Shown one piece after another: positions 50,101 to 61,500 of a stretch of DNA of 64,000 nt. The position numbers and the translations under genes are program-made. Within the stretch, counting starts at the first letter, position 1. The number at the start of each line of letters is the position of its first letter. The notes beneath the pieces were generated by a model that had not been told where the DNA came from, searched no databases, and saw only the letters and a list, made by a program, of their open reading frames with translations. The stretch comes from Lates calcarifer. Taxonomy: Eukaryota > Chordata > Actinopteri > Centropomidae. The stretch lies in NCBI RefSeq assembly GCF_001640805.2, contig NC_066833.1:18224553-18288552 (forward strand), given 5' to 3'.

Positions 50101-52794
50101 ATAAATGTTTACTGTAGTTTACTGGCCATGTATTTCACTGTGTTGCATTGTTTCTTTCACCATCACATCACTTGCAGTTTATGTCAAAATAGATTTCATC
50201 ATTATGCAACTGTGTGATTGGGCTTTACTAGCAATTACGCTTGCTGAAATAATTAATGCCCCAATTACAGAGTTCCCTTTGAGCTGATTGCACCAACTGC
50301 AAAAATAACCAATCCTAGTTTTGACTAATTTGGAAATGCAATTTAGAGCATAACGACACGCTGCTGTAAGCCTACAGACAGACACAGGTGTCACTGCCAA
50401 CAATTTAGTCTTGTTCTGGATCAATAGCAGTGCCTCTGTATGTGTACCACATTAGGACAATAAAGCGACTCTTTGCAGCTTTTTGTGCGGCTAAAATAAT
50501 GTTAAAGATAGGTTGCTGTTCACGTTCATATGCTGTGGTCTTATTTGTGTATCTGACTGCAAACTTTACCTATGTTCTCTATCAGGAAGGATGATGAAAA
50601 ATTATTCTATACTGGCAATAAAATAAAGTACAGAGTCAGGCTGGTAATTGAGAGATACTTCATTCTAAAGACCTCAGAAGAAATATGAAAACGCATCATA
50701 TGATTTAGTCATGAGACAACTCGAGCATATGTGAAAACAGAAAACTGTGTGAATAGTATACCTATGAATTTTGACCCTGTTGACCTGAATCTGATTGGAC
50801 AATGACAATCCAATCACAAAGCAGAGTCAAACTGTTCAACAAGAGGGCAGGTGGTTCCATTACCTGAAAGGCAAACCAGCTTTTCACCTGCGTTTGCAAC
50901 CCACACCATCATCCACCTTAAGCTTGGATTTTACTCACATAATCTCTTTTTAAAGAGAAATCTTTTCTAAACAAGAATAAGATTAGTTGCTTTTCTACAA
51001 TGTTCAAGTTGTATATACATACATACAGACATATGACATATATACATTTATTACTTTCTTTCCAAGAGAAAGATAAAGTCAGAATGTGGTTAGCCTATCT
51101 TAGCGTAAAAACAGGATGCAAGAGGAAATAGCTTGACCAACTCTGATATTACACCCCATCCTGGACAGATTTTGGTCTTAAGTGTGAACAGCGCCAATGG
51201 ACTCTTTCAAGATGAATATGAATACATTAAAAAAACTACCATCTAGGTGGCCCTGGGCAACGCGTATGAGCTTTGCCTCCGCATATCTGATAAAAGGACA
51301 AGGTGCTCATTCATTATAACAAGTAATGATGACAAAAAATACTCACTCGTCTCCAAAAATTTGGTGGCTGTACTCGGGGTGGAATGTAGTGCCATCATCT
51401 TCAATATCCTCTGGAAAGCGAACTGAGAGGAAAGAAAGACCAGTTAAACTAATTTAAGTGAACAAAATGCTTTTGCATTGTACATGTATATCAATGACAC
51501 CATATTAGTTTAAAAGACATATAAAATAAAGAAATAATAAATTAACATACCAAGCTTCAAGCATATAGCTTCATTGGTGTCACACTTGTATTCAGCCAGT
51601 TTTTTCTCCATGGTATTTACTCCTGGGGAAACATACAGTTTTTGAAATCATTAGTTGTTTTTGGGGGATTTTGTTCTTTGGGATAAAAGTGCCAACATTT
51701 GCTGGGCCCAGCTTCTAAAATGTGAGGGTTTGATGCTTTTCTTTTTTATACATGATGGTAAAGTGAATATTTATGCACTGCTGGTCAAATAAAACAAGAC
51801 TTTTTCTATCACTCCACAGACAAAAAAACATTTAATTGAGAAAGTAATCAGCAGATTAATTGATAATGAAATCAAGTGTTGGTTGCAGCCCTACTCAAGA
51901 GTTTAAATGATGTTTCTTACAGCATAATACCAGTGACACAGATTCTTGCAGTTAAAGGTATTCTTTATCAGTGATCACTTCAATGTCAGTAGCAGCAGTT
52001 TATGGAAATGCAATTCATTAAAAAAAATATATCCATGTTTAGATTCTGACATAAATCAAAACACAGTGCTGAAGATACAGTTGACAGGAGTTAAAGTTTT
52101 CTGGCAATCTAGCCATAAATGCATATGATATATGAAATTATTCTTACAAAAATGTAGATTCAACCTGATTTGACCCCAACTTGTAGTTGTATTAGCCCCA
52201 TCTGTGCTCTCCATGGACTTACATAGAATAAGTTAAGGTCTCTTAGAAGGAGTGAACGTTAACTCTGCTCTACAGCCTGGTGCAAAAGTACAGAGCCTGT
52301 GTTTTTACTGTATTAGCCGCCCTGTGAGGATGAGCTATGAGTGGGAATGTTTACAATTTCAACTGTCATTCTCTCAAGCGGAAATATCTGTCAAAATGGA
52401 CTACCAAATGTGCTCAAAATGTGACACAGAGTCAGGTGTGTCTGTCAGGTCAGGAAACATCAGCTGTTGGCACAGTAAGGTAACGCTACGTCGTGTGGGA
52501 AAACGCATAAGAACAGACACAAATATCAATCGGCTTGAAATCCAAGCGTTACATAAACACGCAAACACAACGCATGTATTAAAAGCCTAACAGCATGCTA
52601 GTGTCGTTAGCAGGCAGGCCCCCACTGCAGTATAACGTTAGCTAGCTTAACTCACTATGTTTTGAACAGAGCACATGCCGATGTACAACTTCAGCGGTCT
52701 TAAAGCAGGACTGACGTCCATTTGTCGGTGAATGCGCAATAAAACAAAGACAGGACAATTACGACACGAAAGCGTTTAGCCACTTACCCGCCAT
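41103..52794 (-). CDS. hat1: Histone acetyltransferase type B catalytic subunit, 11 coding exons, complete
   Basis: Minus-strand coding exons are 52794-52788, 51622-51551, 51422-51347, 49902-49782, 45279-45103, 44941-44820, 44233-44129, 43744-43638, 43147-42996, 42726-42610 and 41273-41103. They sum to 1227 nt, or 408 residues plus stop (human HAT1 is 419), with consistent phase at all ten junctions and GT donors throughout. The enzyme transfers acetyl from acetyl-CoA to newly made histone H4 at K5 and K12 and works with RBBP7/RBAP46. Visible hallmarks are FGYKGLQIQLFYSAG, RWDFFLVFEKYNKDG, the substrate-side strand VGYMTVYNYYVYPDKTRPRV, the acetyl-CoA loop QGEGHGAQLL (about 236-245) and AEDPS with the catalytic Glu near 264. 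The C-terminus KMRKCLRPEELV...VVEDYRRIIERL matches vertebrate HAT1. Exon 1 holds only seven coding bases (ATGGCGG). A second in-frame ATG (M7, ACCATGG) lies in exon 2. Intron 4 contains a Tc1 relic. Divergent from slc25a12. Confidence 0.97.
43609..43626 (+). repeat. A18 homopolymer in hat1 intron 8
   Basis: Eighteen A residues just downstream (in hat1 sense) of exon 8, reading as T on the transcript. Confidence 0.9.
48600..49075 (-). pseudogene. Decayed Tc1-like transposase in hat1 intron 4
   Basis: On the minus strand, after frame repair by eye, a stretch near 48840-48750 translates to a degraded 'LWS-E-KIELFG...K-YIWRKPN' motif, which corresponds to the region after the first catalytic Asp of Tc1/mariner DDE transposases. 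Upstream (49069-48900) lies an open frame with NQRIRGKLQCTVRSIIKDKL that may be the N-terminal half. Stops follow the motif, so it is dead. The motif is the main support; limits are approximate. Confidence 0.6.
51050..51140 (+). mobile_element. Teleost interspersed repeat ('GGTTAGCTTAGC' type), copy 2 fragment
   Basis: TTACTTTCTTTCCAAGAG, GTGGTTAGCCTATCTTAGC and GAGGAAATAGCTTGACC align with the copies at 37.0 and 60.6 kb. It lies in hat1 intron 3 and is a diverged fragment. Confidence 0.5.
51838..51895 (-). mobile_element. Fragment of the 36.8-kb-type repeat, reverse orientation
   Basis: On the minus strand: GGGCTGCAACCAACACTTG, then TTTCATTATCAATTAATCTG. This matches the start of the repeat at 36785. 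It lies in hat1 intron 1. Confidence 0.55.
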
Positions 52795-52865
52795 TTCTGC
52801 ACTGTGTTGTACGGTGTTGTGTTGTCCCAAAAGACCCGCGGAATCGGAACGACTTCCGGGTCTTT
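52795..52865 (-). promoter_or_regulatory. hat1 promoter with ETS-type site
   Basis: A TATA-less sequence upstream of the hat1 ATG carries a minus-strand CCGGAAGT (plus 52852-52859), an ETS/GABP consensus typical of housekeeping promoters, about 58 nt from the start codon. Position and motif are seen; function is inferred. Confidence 0.5.
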
Positions 52866-53113
52866 GTGTTTCCGTGGAAACAGGATGTAGTTTTTTTAAC
52901 CCTCACTTTTTTCCTACTATTTTCTGACATTTTATCTTACATTTACCCTACAAACAATCAGTTATTAAGGAAACTGTCACACGTGTTGATAGTGAAAATA
53001 ATTGTTTTTGTTTTGTTTTTTTTGCATTGAAATATCGTTTAAATTAATTAAACGGGCTTTATGATTTATCGGGATCCTCAAATGAATTTAATGTGGTTGT
53101 GACAAGGAAAAAA

Positions 53114-53117
<4 letters not shown>

Positions 53118-53144
<27 letters not shown>
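53118..53144 (+). repeat. (AAT)n microsatellite
   Basis: About nine TAA/AAT units. Confidence 0.9.
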
Positions 53145-53145
<1 letters not shown>

Positions 53146-53316
53146 TTCACACCGTGTTAACATCAATGCGTCCCATTATAGTTAATATATTTTTCATTTG
53201 TGTTAGTAAAATACCTGTTTTTTCAAATTTCCTTCCTCTTATCAATAAAAATCAAGTGAAATTAAACGGAACTCGTCCCCCTGATTACTGTCATACAAAT
53301 GTGGGATAAAAAACAC

Positions 53317-53337
53317 TTTTTTTTTTTTTTTTTTTTT
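53317..53337 (+). repeat. T21 homopolymer
   Basis: Twenty-one T residues seen directly. Confidence 0.95.
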
Positions 53338-53879
53338 AAATGGAGGTGAAGTTAGCGAGGAAAAGATAAACTCGTCATTCATGAAGTGGTTAGGTTTGAC
53401 CACAGCAATATCTCAATAAAATAAACAGAAATTGGCTCTCTGGGGGAAAGTGAAATTCTGAACATCCCTCTGAGCCCTGGTAATGCTGTGCTATCATCCC
53501 AGCCTCGGCTATTCTGTCCTCCAGGTGCACCAATGAATGACCTACCCAGTCATGTTTAAGCCACTGTAATTTTACCTCTGCTACACTGTCAGCACTAGAT
53601 TATCCCTATCCTGAACAATACTATACCTTTTACAGTCCTTAGGCAACAAATTCTGCCTGCATGGAGGCAGTACATGCTGCTTGATCTCTGAACTTCAAAC
53701 TACAGTCGTTTAGACTTTTTTTTCTTTGGGATTGCAGAGAATGAGATGATCCCACTATAAAGGGAGGAAATACATTGTTAAGAGTTTTGTCACAGTCAGT
53801 GCTGTGGCGGATTTTTTTTTTTAAATCGAGAGCGTGTGTAAATTGGCTCGATCAGTGGCATAAATGTGTTACATTCAGT

Positions 53880-53990
53880 TACGCAGCAGTATCTTAAGTA
53901 GTAGACAGGGCTCGCCATTAATCATGGAGTTGGCAGTTTGATCCCTGGCAGCTCCTTGAGCAAGACACTGACGCCTAAATTACTCTTCAT
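53880..53990 (+). mobile_element. SINE-like fragment
   Basis: GGAGTTGGCAGTTTGATCCC, then CTCCTTGAGCAAGACACTGA and CCTAAATTACTC, a text shared with the longer element at 57.04 kb and common in fish SINEs. Only the middle part is present. Confidence 0.5.
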
Positions 53991-54592
53991 ATGTGTAGGG
54001 AAAAAACTGTAAGACTGCACAAACACAAGAAAAGAAAAGGAAAGAAAAGGCGCACAGTATTTTGGTATCTTTGTGTTTTCAGACTGGATACATAGTTAAT
54101 ATTCTTGTAATTGGCCAGTATATTTTGCAATTTGCAAACAAAATAGTGTTTTACAAATACTTCACTTTGTAAGACTGAATAATACACTACATCTGAAGCA
54201 AAAAATATACTTTTTACTCTATTACATTTATTGGAGAGCTGAAATAAGAAGATTTGCTGAACCTTGCGTCTTCGGTCATTAATATCAAATTGTGTCTACA
54301 GTCAACTTTATCACTGTAAAGTGAAGATCTTTGGGTTTTTGGACAATGGGAATTTTTTTTCAAGGAAGATTTTTATCATTATCTAACATTTTATGGATGA
54401 AACGATGCATAGATATTAAAAAACATATATTAACCAAGAATGAAAATATTATTCGCAGCTCTACACATGGCACCATATATTTTCTAAAACAGAATATTCA
54501 TAGTTTTCTATCAGTAAACCACTTCTTACTGTTATACCTGGACTTGGAAACTATCACATGTAGTGAAAAGTCCTAAGTATGTTACCTTTTAT

Positions 54593-54790
54593 GTTACAGT
54601 CTAAGTTACTGTAGATGTTACATATGTTATTGTATATGTTGCTATTTATTTTTTACTGTATATGTTATTGTATACGTTATTGTACATGTCACTGTAAATG
54701 TTGCTGTATATGTTACTGTATATTCTGTACATGTTATTGTATATATATATTGTATTGCTGTTTATGTTACTACAGATGTTACTGTGCATC
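54593..54790 (+). repeat. Degenerate ~12-bp minisatellite (ATGTTACTGTAT)
   Basis: About fifteen diverged tandem units of the type (T)ATGTTAYTGTAT, with units such as ATGTTATTGTAT, ACGTTATTGTAC and ATGTCACTGTAA. It produces a spurious cysteine/tyrosine-rich open frame (54615-54905). Confidence 0.8.
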
Positions 54791-55080
54791 ATTTAAACCA
54801 TTTAAGATAACTGGTCTTCATGTTGTGGCTGGTGTATATATATTACTGGATAGGACTGTCTGCAGACTGCATCAGAGCAGCTCGGTGAACCGTGTCCTCG
54901 CCTGACCCCAGCAGACAGGAAATGCTGTGTAACCATGTGTAACACATCTGCTGACCAGCTCTCTCCGCGCACCTCTCGGGAGCGGCTCCTCAGCTGACAC
55001 ACCGCCCCGCACACAAAAAAGGACAATACTTTGCTAAATATATTTCAGCGTCTGTCCTGTCATGCCCGCTGTCATCCCGA

Positions 55081-55126
55081 TGCCCAGCGCCTGCGCCAGT
55101 CCTCTGCAGCTGACGTCACACCCAGC
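55081..55126 (+). promoter_or_regulatory. slc25a12 promoter: CRE and NRF1-like sites
   Basis: A perfect cAMP response element TGACGTCA (55111-55118) ends 8 nt before the start codon, and an NRF1-like GCGCCTGCGC (55087-55096) lies 15 bp further upstream. NRF1 sites are common at nuclear genes for mitochondrial proteins. The position suggests transcription starts just upstream or very close; this is inferred. Confidence 0.5.
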
Positions 55127-55504
55127 ATGGCGGTCAAGGTGACTCCGTCAATATTTCTTATCACATATTAATTTTAAAGGCAGTAAAGCGGCCGTGAAGG
55201 AAACCGCTGTCGGGATACGGAGGGCAGCTTGTCTGGGCGGACGCGTGGGTTTAAAGCTCCTGTTTAAAAATTGCACCGGAGTCCTCCTTTATTTTAATTC
55301 TGCATCTTTACATAGGCGCATCTCCGCCGGCCTCGCAGAGACAGCTGTAATTTCTTTCCTCTGTTGCATTTGTAAATCAGAGACATTTGACTTGAAGCGG
55401 ATTTATTAAGTAGCCTGAAAGAATCGCAGCACGGTTATTTCCACTTGCAGGTTGTTGTAGTTGTTGTTACAGTCGTCTGGGATCGATCCTGCTAAGCTGA
55501 CTGC

Positions 55505-55548
<44 letters not shown>

Positions 55549-58500
55549 AAGCTGAACTTAACTTCAGTTTCATTGATTAACTGATTGAACATATAGCACA
55601 GTAGCCTGCTGTAGACATCATGATACTCTGACTGTTAACTTCGTCTAATAGCAGATTTCAACCTATGTGTTATAGGTGCAAGCCACAAAAAGAGCCGACC
55701 CCCATGACTTGAAGACTATTTTTCTGAAGGTAAGATTGATAACAGAAACCGAAACATCTGGAGCATTAACCTGCATGGCAACACATCAGCACATACAGAA
55801 ACTGTTTATTACAAGTCCACTAACGTGTAGCAATCAGTGAGTGGTCTCTGTGTGGTGTCCATTGGGGAAACATAGCTCAGTAAAGGTCACACAAATGCTT
55901 CGACTAATTTTGGATCTGCTTCAACAGTGAATCTCCCCTTTGCTTTGACTTCATGTGTGTGCCTGAAGTGTTTGCTTTGATCCTCAGCATGTCAGTGAAT
56001 TATCATGCTCTGCCCGCCACCCTTCAAAGACACAGATCCCTGGCATTAGTGTGCAGGTTTGTTTACCCCTACAGGTCTTGTTTAGAGTATAAACTTGTAC
56101 CTGAAAGTCGGGAGTAGGGAGTTAGAACTCGCCTTATGGTCCCTCCATGTCTCTTGACTCTGCTATAAGAGGGCTGCGTAATTTCTGATGCATATTCAGG
56201 TGGAAGAGTTAATTACTGGAAGCTCATTCTGACTGCCTGTATAATTTGATTAAGAACTACTTGAGGCCTACTGTGAGGGTGAATGGATACACAATCATGT
56301 GATGGAGAAATGTGGCAATAAATTGCTTGGAATTAATATTTTCACTTAAAACATTAATTCAGCAGAGTGCATTGAATTGTAGCCCCGAAAACACTTGGTG
56401 TGAAGGCCTCCTCCCACACTCCTTCACTGTTTATCTCATGCTCTCTCTATCTTGGCTTGGCTCAGACCCACGAGTGTGGCCTTTCTGTTGCCAGTTCATG
56501 TGGCACTTGTGTTTCCAGAGCTATCTCTGTTCCAACTTGAAATCCAACCCGGCTCTAAAAATGACCTTATGTCTTAAAGCCTGACTGGGATCTCAGGTTT
56601 AGCACACTGCTGCGTTAGCTGTGCGTCCTTTGCTTTGGTCAAGTGAAGTCACACAACACTTGAAAGGTGATGGTTATTGATTTATCGTTGCTGTCTGTTA
56701 AGCATTTTATCAACTCAAATTAAATTTGGGCAATTTGAAGATATGAACTGTGATTCAACAGAGATCTGCACCACTTATACTGAGGAACCTCTATAGGACA
56801 GGCGCTATAGTCTCTGGTTGTTTAGACCTTTAAAAATCAATGAGCTGAACTGATTTATGATAATATTAAACATTTTTGCATTAAGTGCTTTGATTTTTTA
56901 GGCATCAATTCACTAGATTAGCCAAAAATAAACAGTCCTTATCTGATACTGTGTGACGATATAAATCCATATTGTGATATAAAATTAAATATATCATGAT
57001 AGAAGATAGCATGTATATCGCTCACCTTGATTTTTGGTTGTAATGGACTACAGGTTACAGACGTGGGCTTGTGATTACAAAGTCCTGGTTCTACCTCCAG
57101 GCAGACATGACATAGTTGGGTGAAAGAGCACAGCCTAACAGTCCCTGAGGTTCCCTCGAGCAATGCCTTGAACCCCCAAATGCTGCGCCACAGCTGCTCA
57201 GTGGCCAACAGTTTGTACTGGGCGGCTTCCAGGTGTGAACGTGTGTAACTGTGTGAATGTGGACTTGGAGTTCCTGGACAAGACAGCTTGTACTTCCCTG
57301 AATAAATAAAGGTTAAAAAATAGGTACTGTATGCACCATTCCCCTAACATTTCTCATGCAACTGCTTATTAAAACGTTATACACTGAAGTATCATTACAG
57401 TGACATTTTCATTGTATGTAATGTTGTGTGTGAGATATTTTGCTTTTTAACTGTAATTGTGTATGTCTTTTATCTGGTAGTGAGCTGTATGTGGTTGGCT
57501 GCCCCACATGAAGTTAATGAATAACAATAATTTGAAAGAAATTAATGCTTTTTGATGCTTTTTTTTTATCATGATGGGATGCAGCACAGCATTGTATCGA
57601 TACTGTACAGGGCCGGTAAACTGAGAACTGTCACAAAGAAAGAGATACCCTCAGTAGAACAGACTTGCTTTATCATCTATGTGTTGTTTCTATGCACAGG
57701 ATGGACTCTCTTAATCTAAATCCACAGCTCTGTCTGTGTCTCCTCTGCAGTATGCCAGCGTGGTGGACGATGGAGAGCATTACATGACCCCCAGGGACTT
57801 TGTACAGAGTTACCTGGGTCTGCATACACAGGCTCAGCATAATCCCAAAACTGTGGAGCTGATAGCTGGAGTGGCTGACACCACCAAAGATGGGTGAGTG
57901 CCTGCAGTGACATTAGAGAAGTTGCTGTGGAAGTCCTCTGTTATAACGAGATATGTTAATACTTGATTAACAGTTATTGTTATTTATGTCTGCATTCTCC
58001 CATTCAGTCTTATGTAGGTTGTACATTTTATGCCCAGTGTCAGCTGTAGTATAATCTGTGATCTAAAAATCACCTACATTTGGCTTTAGTGGGTTTGTTT
58101 GTATTTGTATTTTGAAAATGATATTTCCCTGGTGTGTTGACACTTCTGTAGCTTGTCCTGAGAGCAAAAATGGAAATTACAGATTACAAGCTGTTAGCAC
58201 AACACTATAGAACATGAATGGCAGTTATGAAGCAAAGTCAGCAGGCACGCCAGTCTTAACTGACAGATGTACACAGTAATTCTTTAATAGCTCCTACATG
58301 GTGGTCATGTTGTGTTAAATGTGAGTGTATACTTAATGTTATGTTGGTACTTTTTCTGTTGCTGCACTAATATCATAAAAGCAAAATTATTGAATCAATA
58401 AGGTAACTGGTTCTGTCCAAAATGTCAAATCTTTGAGGGCACTAAATTTAACTTTAACCATGTTTCTCCAGGTTCTTCATGTACCTTTACGTCAATAAAA

Positions 58501-61500
58501 CATGTGTATATCATATCAAATATATCAAATCAAAGCAACAATTAAGCTTTAAGGCCACTTTACACCCAACTCTAATTATCCGTTATCATCTGTTATCATT
58601 TTTCTTTCTGTCTGTTTAAGATTTGATTAAATATTCCATTGATTCAGTGCGAGCAGTGCACCACCAAATGAAATCATGTGTAGCAGGTGCCAGAGAGAGT
58701 GTTAATGATTAATCCCAATGATGTTTGCAGAGTAAATAGCCAACTTTATCAGCCAATTTTACACCTTTGGCTTATCGATTTAAAATCTGTTGATAAGATA
58801 AGCCAAATTATATGTGAAGTACCTGATCATTGTTGCACCAACATTTGCCTTAAATTAGAGTGAATAGCAGCAGTTAGATGAATAAATGAAAAATAAATGT
58901 TTCATAAATAGCTGAAGAATAGTTGAAAAAAAAAGTTTAACTTCCATCTTTTCTGAGCACATTAAAGACTTCTCGCACGTGTTGGTTAAAGGTGAACTTA
59001 GCTTCAGAGTTAATTGTTATTAATCAAATGTAAATATGATTTATACAATAAATGCTAATATATTAGAAACATGGATGAGAAGTCCTCACAGTGCTCAGAA
59101 AAAATGGAAATTTGAACATTTGAACACGGCAACAATTTCCATCACAGCTGGGCAAACTCCATTTGCTGATGAAGATCATGTGATATGATCAAAAGCTCCA
59201 GAACAGCTACTAAATGCACCTTGAGGTGAACTCTTTTTATATCAGCTGCTGTTTCCAAGGTCGAGAATGAACTTTGAAGCTCAGCTAACAAGTAGAATTT
59301 GTATTGCAATGTTGTATGAATTTGTATTGCAATGTTGTATTTGCTTGCTGTTCCTAATCCCAGTCAGTATCCTCATCAGTATTTTTCTTCCTCTGGTCAA
59401 CTCAACTGGAAGGATAGATTGTGATGTTATATTGGCTTTTGATAGCACTCTTTCTTTCTTGTCCAAACAGACTGATCTCTTTCCAGGAGTTTCTGGCCTT
59501 TGAATCAGTTCTATGTGCCCCGGATGCCCTGTTCATAGTTGCCTTTCAGTTGTTTGACAAGACTGGCACAGGGAATATCTCATTTGGTATGTACATGGTG
59601 GTTAATGTCAGCACGCTGGTGTGGGGGTGTACTTCCAGCTTAACTACAGAAGGCTATGCATCATGTTATGTGTACAGAGTGTAGTTTAAACACCATAATA
59701 TGTCTCTATTTGACTAAAGACTTCATGTGGATAATGTAAGGTATTTAAGATGCTTTTGTTGTACTTTCAAATGGATTAGTAATAGAAAACAGTGGTGATG
59801 GAAACAGCCAAAAATATACTGAGGTGCTCAAGGTGAGTTTGAATGCAACATTGAATGTTCTGGGTCGCAAGTGCTTTTCTTACTAAAGCATGTGTTGTCA
59901 ATAAATGTAGCAGTAGCCACATTTTTCTTCTCTGGCCTTCTGGAGCCTATAAAGTATTACATATGCCAGCAGCTTGTATTTTTAAAGTCTCATCTCAGGG
60001 CAGGACAGCAAGTGAGCTGTGTGGAACATCGCATTATAACCAGCTCCATCTGACAAGAAGAGAAATGAATCCAGCATGTCATAAATCAAGAGGTGCAGAG
60101 TCATACAAAGGAGCTGCTGCTATGCTCTTTCTGTGCAATGGGCCTCCATAAAGGTGACTGAAATTGAGAGCAGTGCTTACGCAGAAAATTTCCTGGATGG
60201 ACTCGAAACCGTCAAAATGTAAAAGCAGTGGGACTGTCAAACAGCCCATTCAGCTCTACAGTTCAAATTGACTCTTTCCTCTGCTTTAACAAGGTTCTCT
60301 ACAAATGGAATGAGGATGTGAGATGGACATTACAGTTGCATCTTGCATGTTTTTTCTCCCCTCTGTGTCTTGTTATCGCTCACTCATGTCTCGCTCTTCC
60401 AGAGAATGTACGCGACATCTTCAGCCAGACCACAGTTCATCACCACATTCCCTTCAACTGGGACTGCGAGTTCATCAGGCTACACTTCGGCCATGAAAGA
60501 AACAAGAATCTCAGCTACACAGAGTTCACCCAGTTCCTGCAGGTATATACCTTTTGCATCACAGAAAAGCATCCGTCCAGTTTTTACAGCGAAAGGAACA
60601 GTTTGACATTTTGGGAAATAAGGCTATTCACTTTCTTGCCAAGAGTCAGATGAGAAGACTGACCCCACTCTCATGTCTGGGCGGTAAATATGAAGCAGCT
60701 GGTTAGTCTAGTTCAGCATAAAGACTGAAAACAAGGGGAAACAGCTAGTCTGGCACGGTCCAAAGGTAAAACACTTAGAAAGCTCATTATTTAACATGTA
60801 ACACTTTCTTGTTTGTGTCTTGTTTGTCACTTCAGAAAGTGAGTGCTCCCTGTAAAACCACAAGTCTCTATGCTATGCTAAGATAACAGGCTGCTGATCA
60901 TTTAGTGAATGGAAGTGACTCTGGGTGTGGGTTTTTAATCTAAAATTTAATTTAAGTGAGAAAGACTATGCTTGTTCTGCATTTAAAAGTTACATATCAT
61001 TTGATTTTTTTCTTATTGTCATATTACCACAGTGCAGGGTTAACGTAATAAGCTCAGCAGCTCATAACCACAGCTGCAGTTAAACAGTTTTGTATGTACA
61101 GTAAATCCAACATCATTCGCCACACAACATACTGTCAGCACATAATTTCAGCATGTTAGAAAGTATTTGTACATCCATAAATCTGAAACCAGTCATCCTG
61201 TGGTGAGACATTTCTATCCTGCTGAAGGACAAATGGAAACCAAGTAAAGTGAACTACATGCTGTATAAGATTGACCATGATCGTTGTTATGGGACACTGC
61301 GTCTTCGGTGTTTCGTCTCTGCTGGCTGTTCTGGTGGTTTGCGGTAGCCCAGTGTGACACTGAGACTCTTAACGTTGTTGTTTTGCTTTATTGGTCGTTG
61401 CCTGTATTTGACTGAGACTCGCTCACTGTGCAGTTAAATCAGCGGCAGCAGTACGGTCACAGGGAGGAACCTGGTTTGGAGTGGAGGGCTGTGGTCTCAG

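Larger units (their letters stand above)
52866..55080. other. Intergenic DNA between divergent hat1 and slc25a12
   Basis: 2.2 kb with no gene. It contains an AAT microsatellite, a T21 run, a SINE-like fragment (53880-53990) and the ATGTTACTGTAT minisatellite (54593-54790). GC content rises from about 54.9 kb toward the slc25a12 promoter. Confidence 0.65.

Noticed and set aside
54615..54905. Cys/Tyr-rich 96-codon open frame resembling a cysteine-rich peptide
   Set aside because: It is the translation of the ATGTTACTGTAT minisatellite; the periodic Cys-Tyr pattern comes from the tandem repeat.
55507..55545. A39 run as the tail of a processed retrocopy
   Set aside because: The preceding 350 bp show no mRNA-like or SINE-like body and no flanking duplication.
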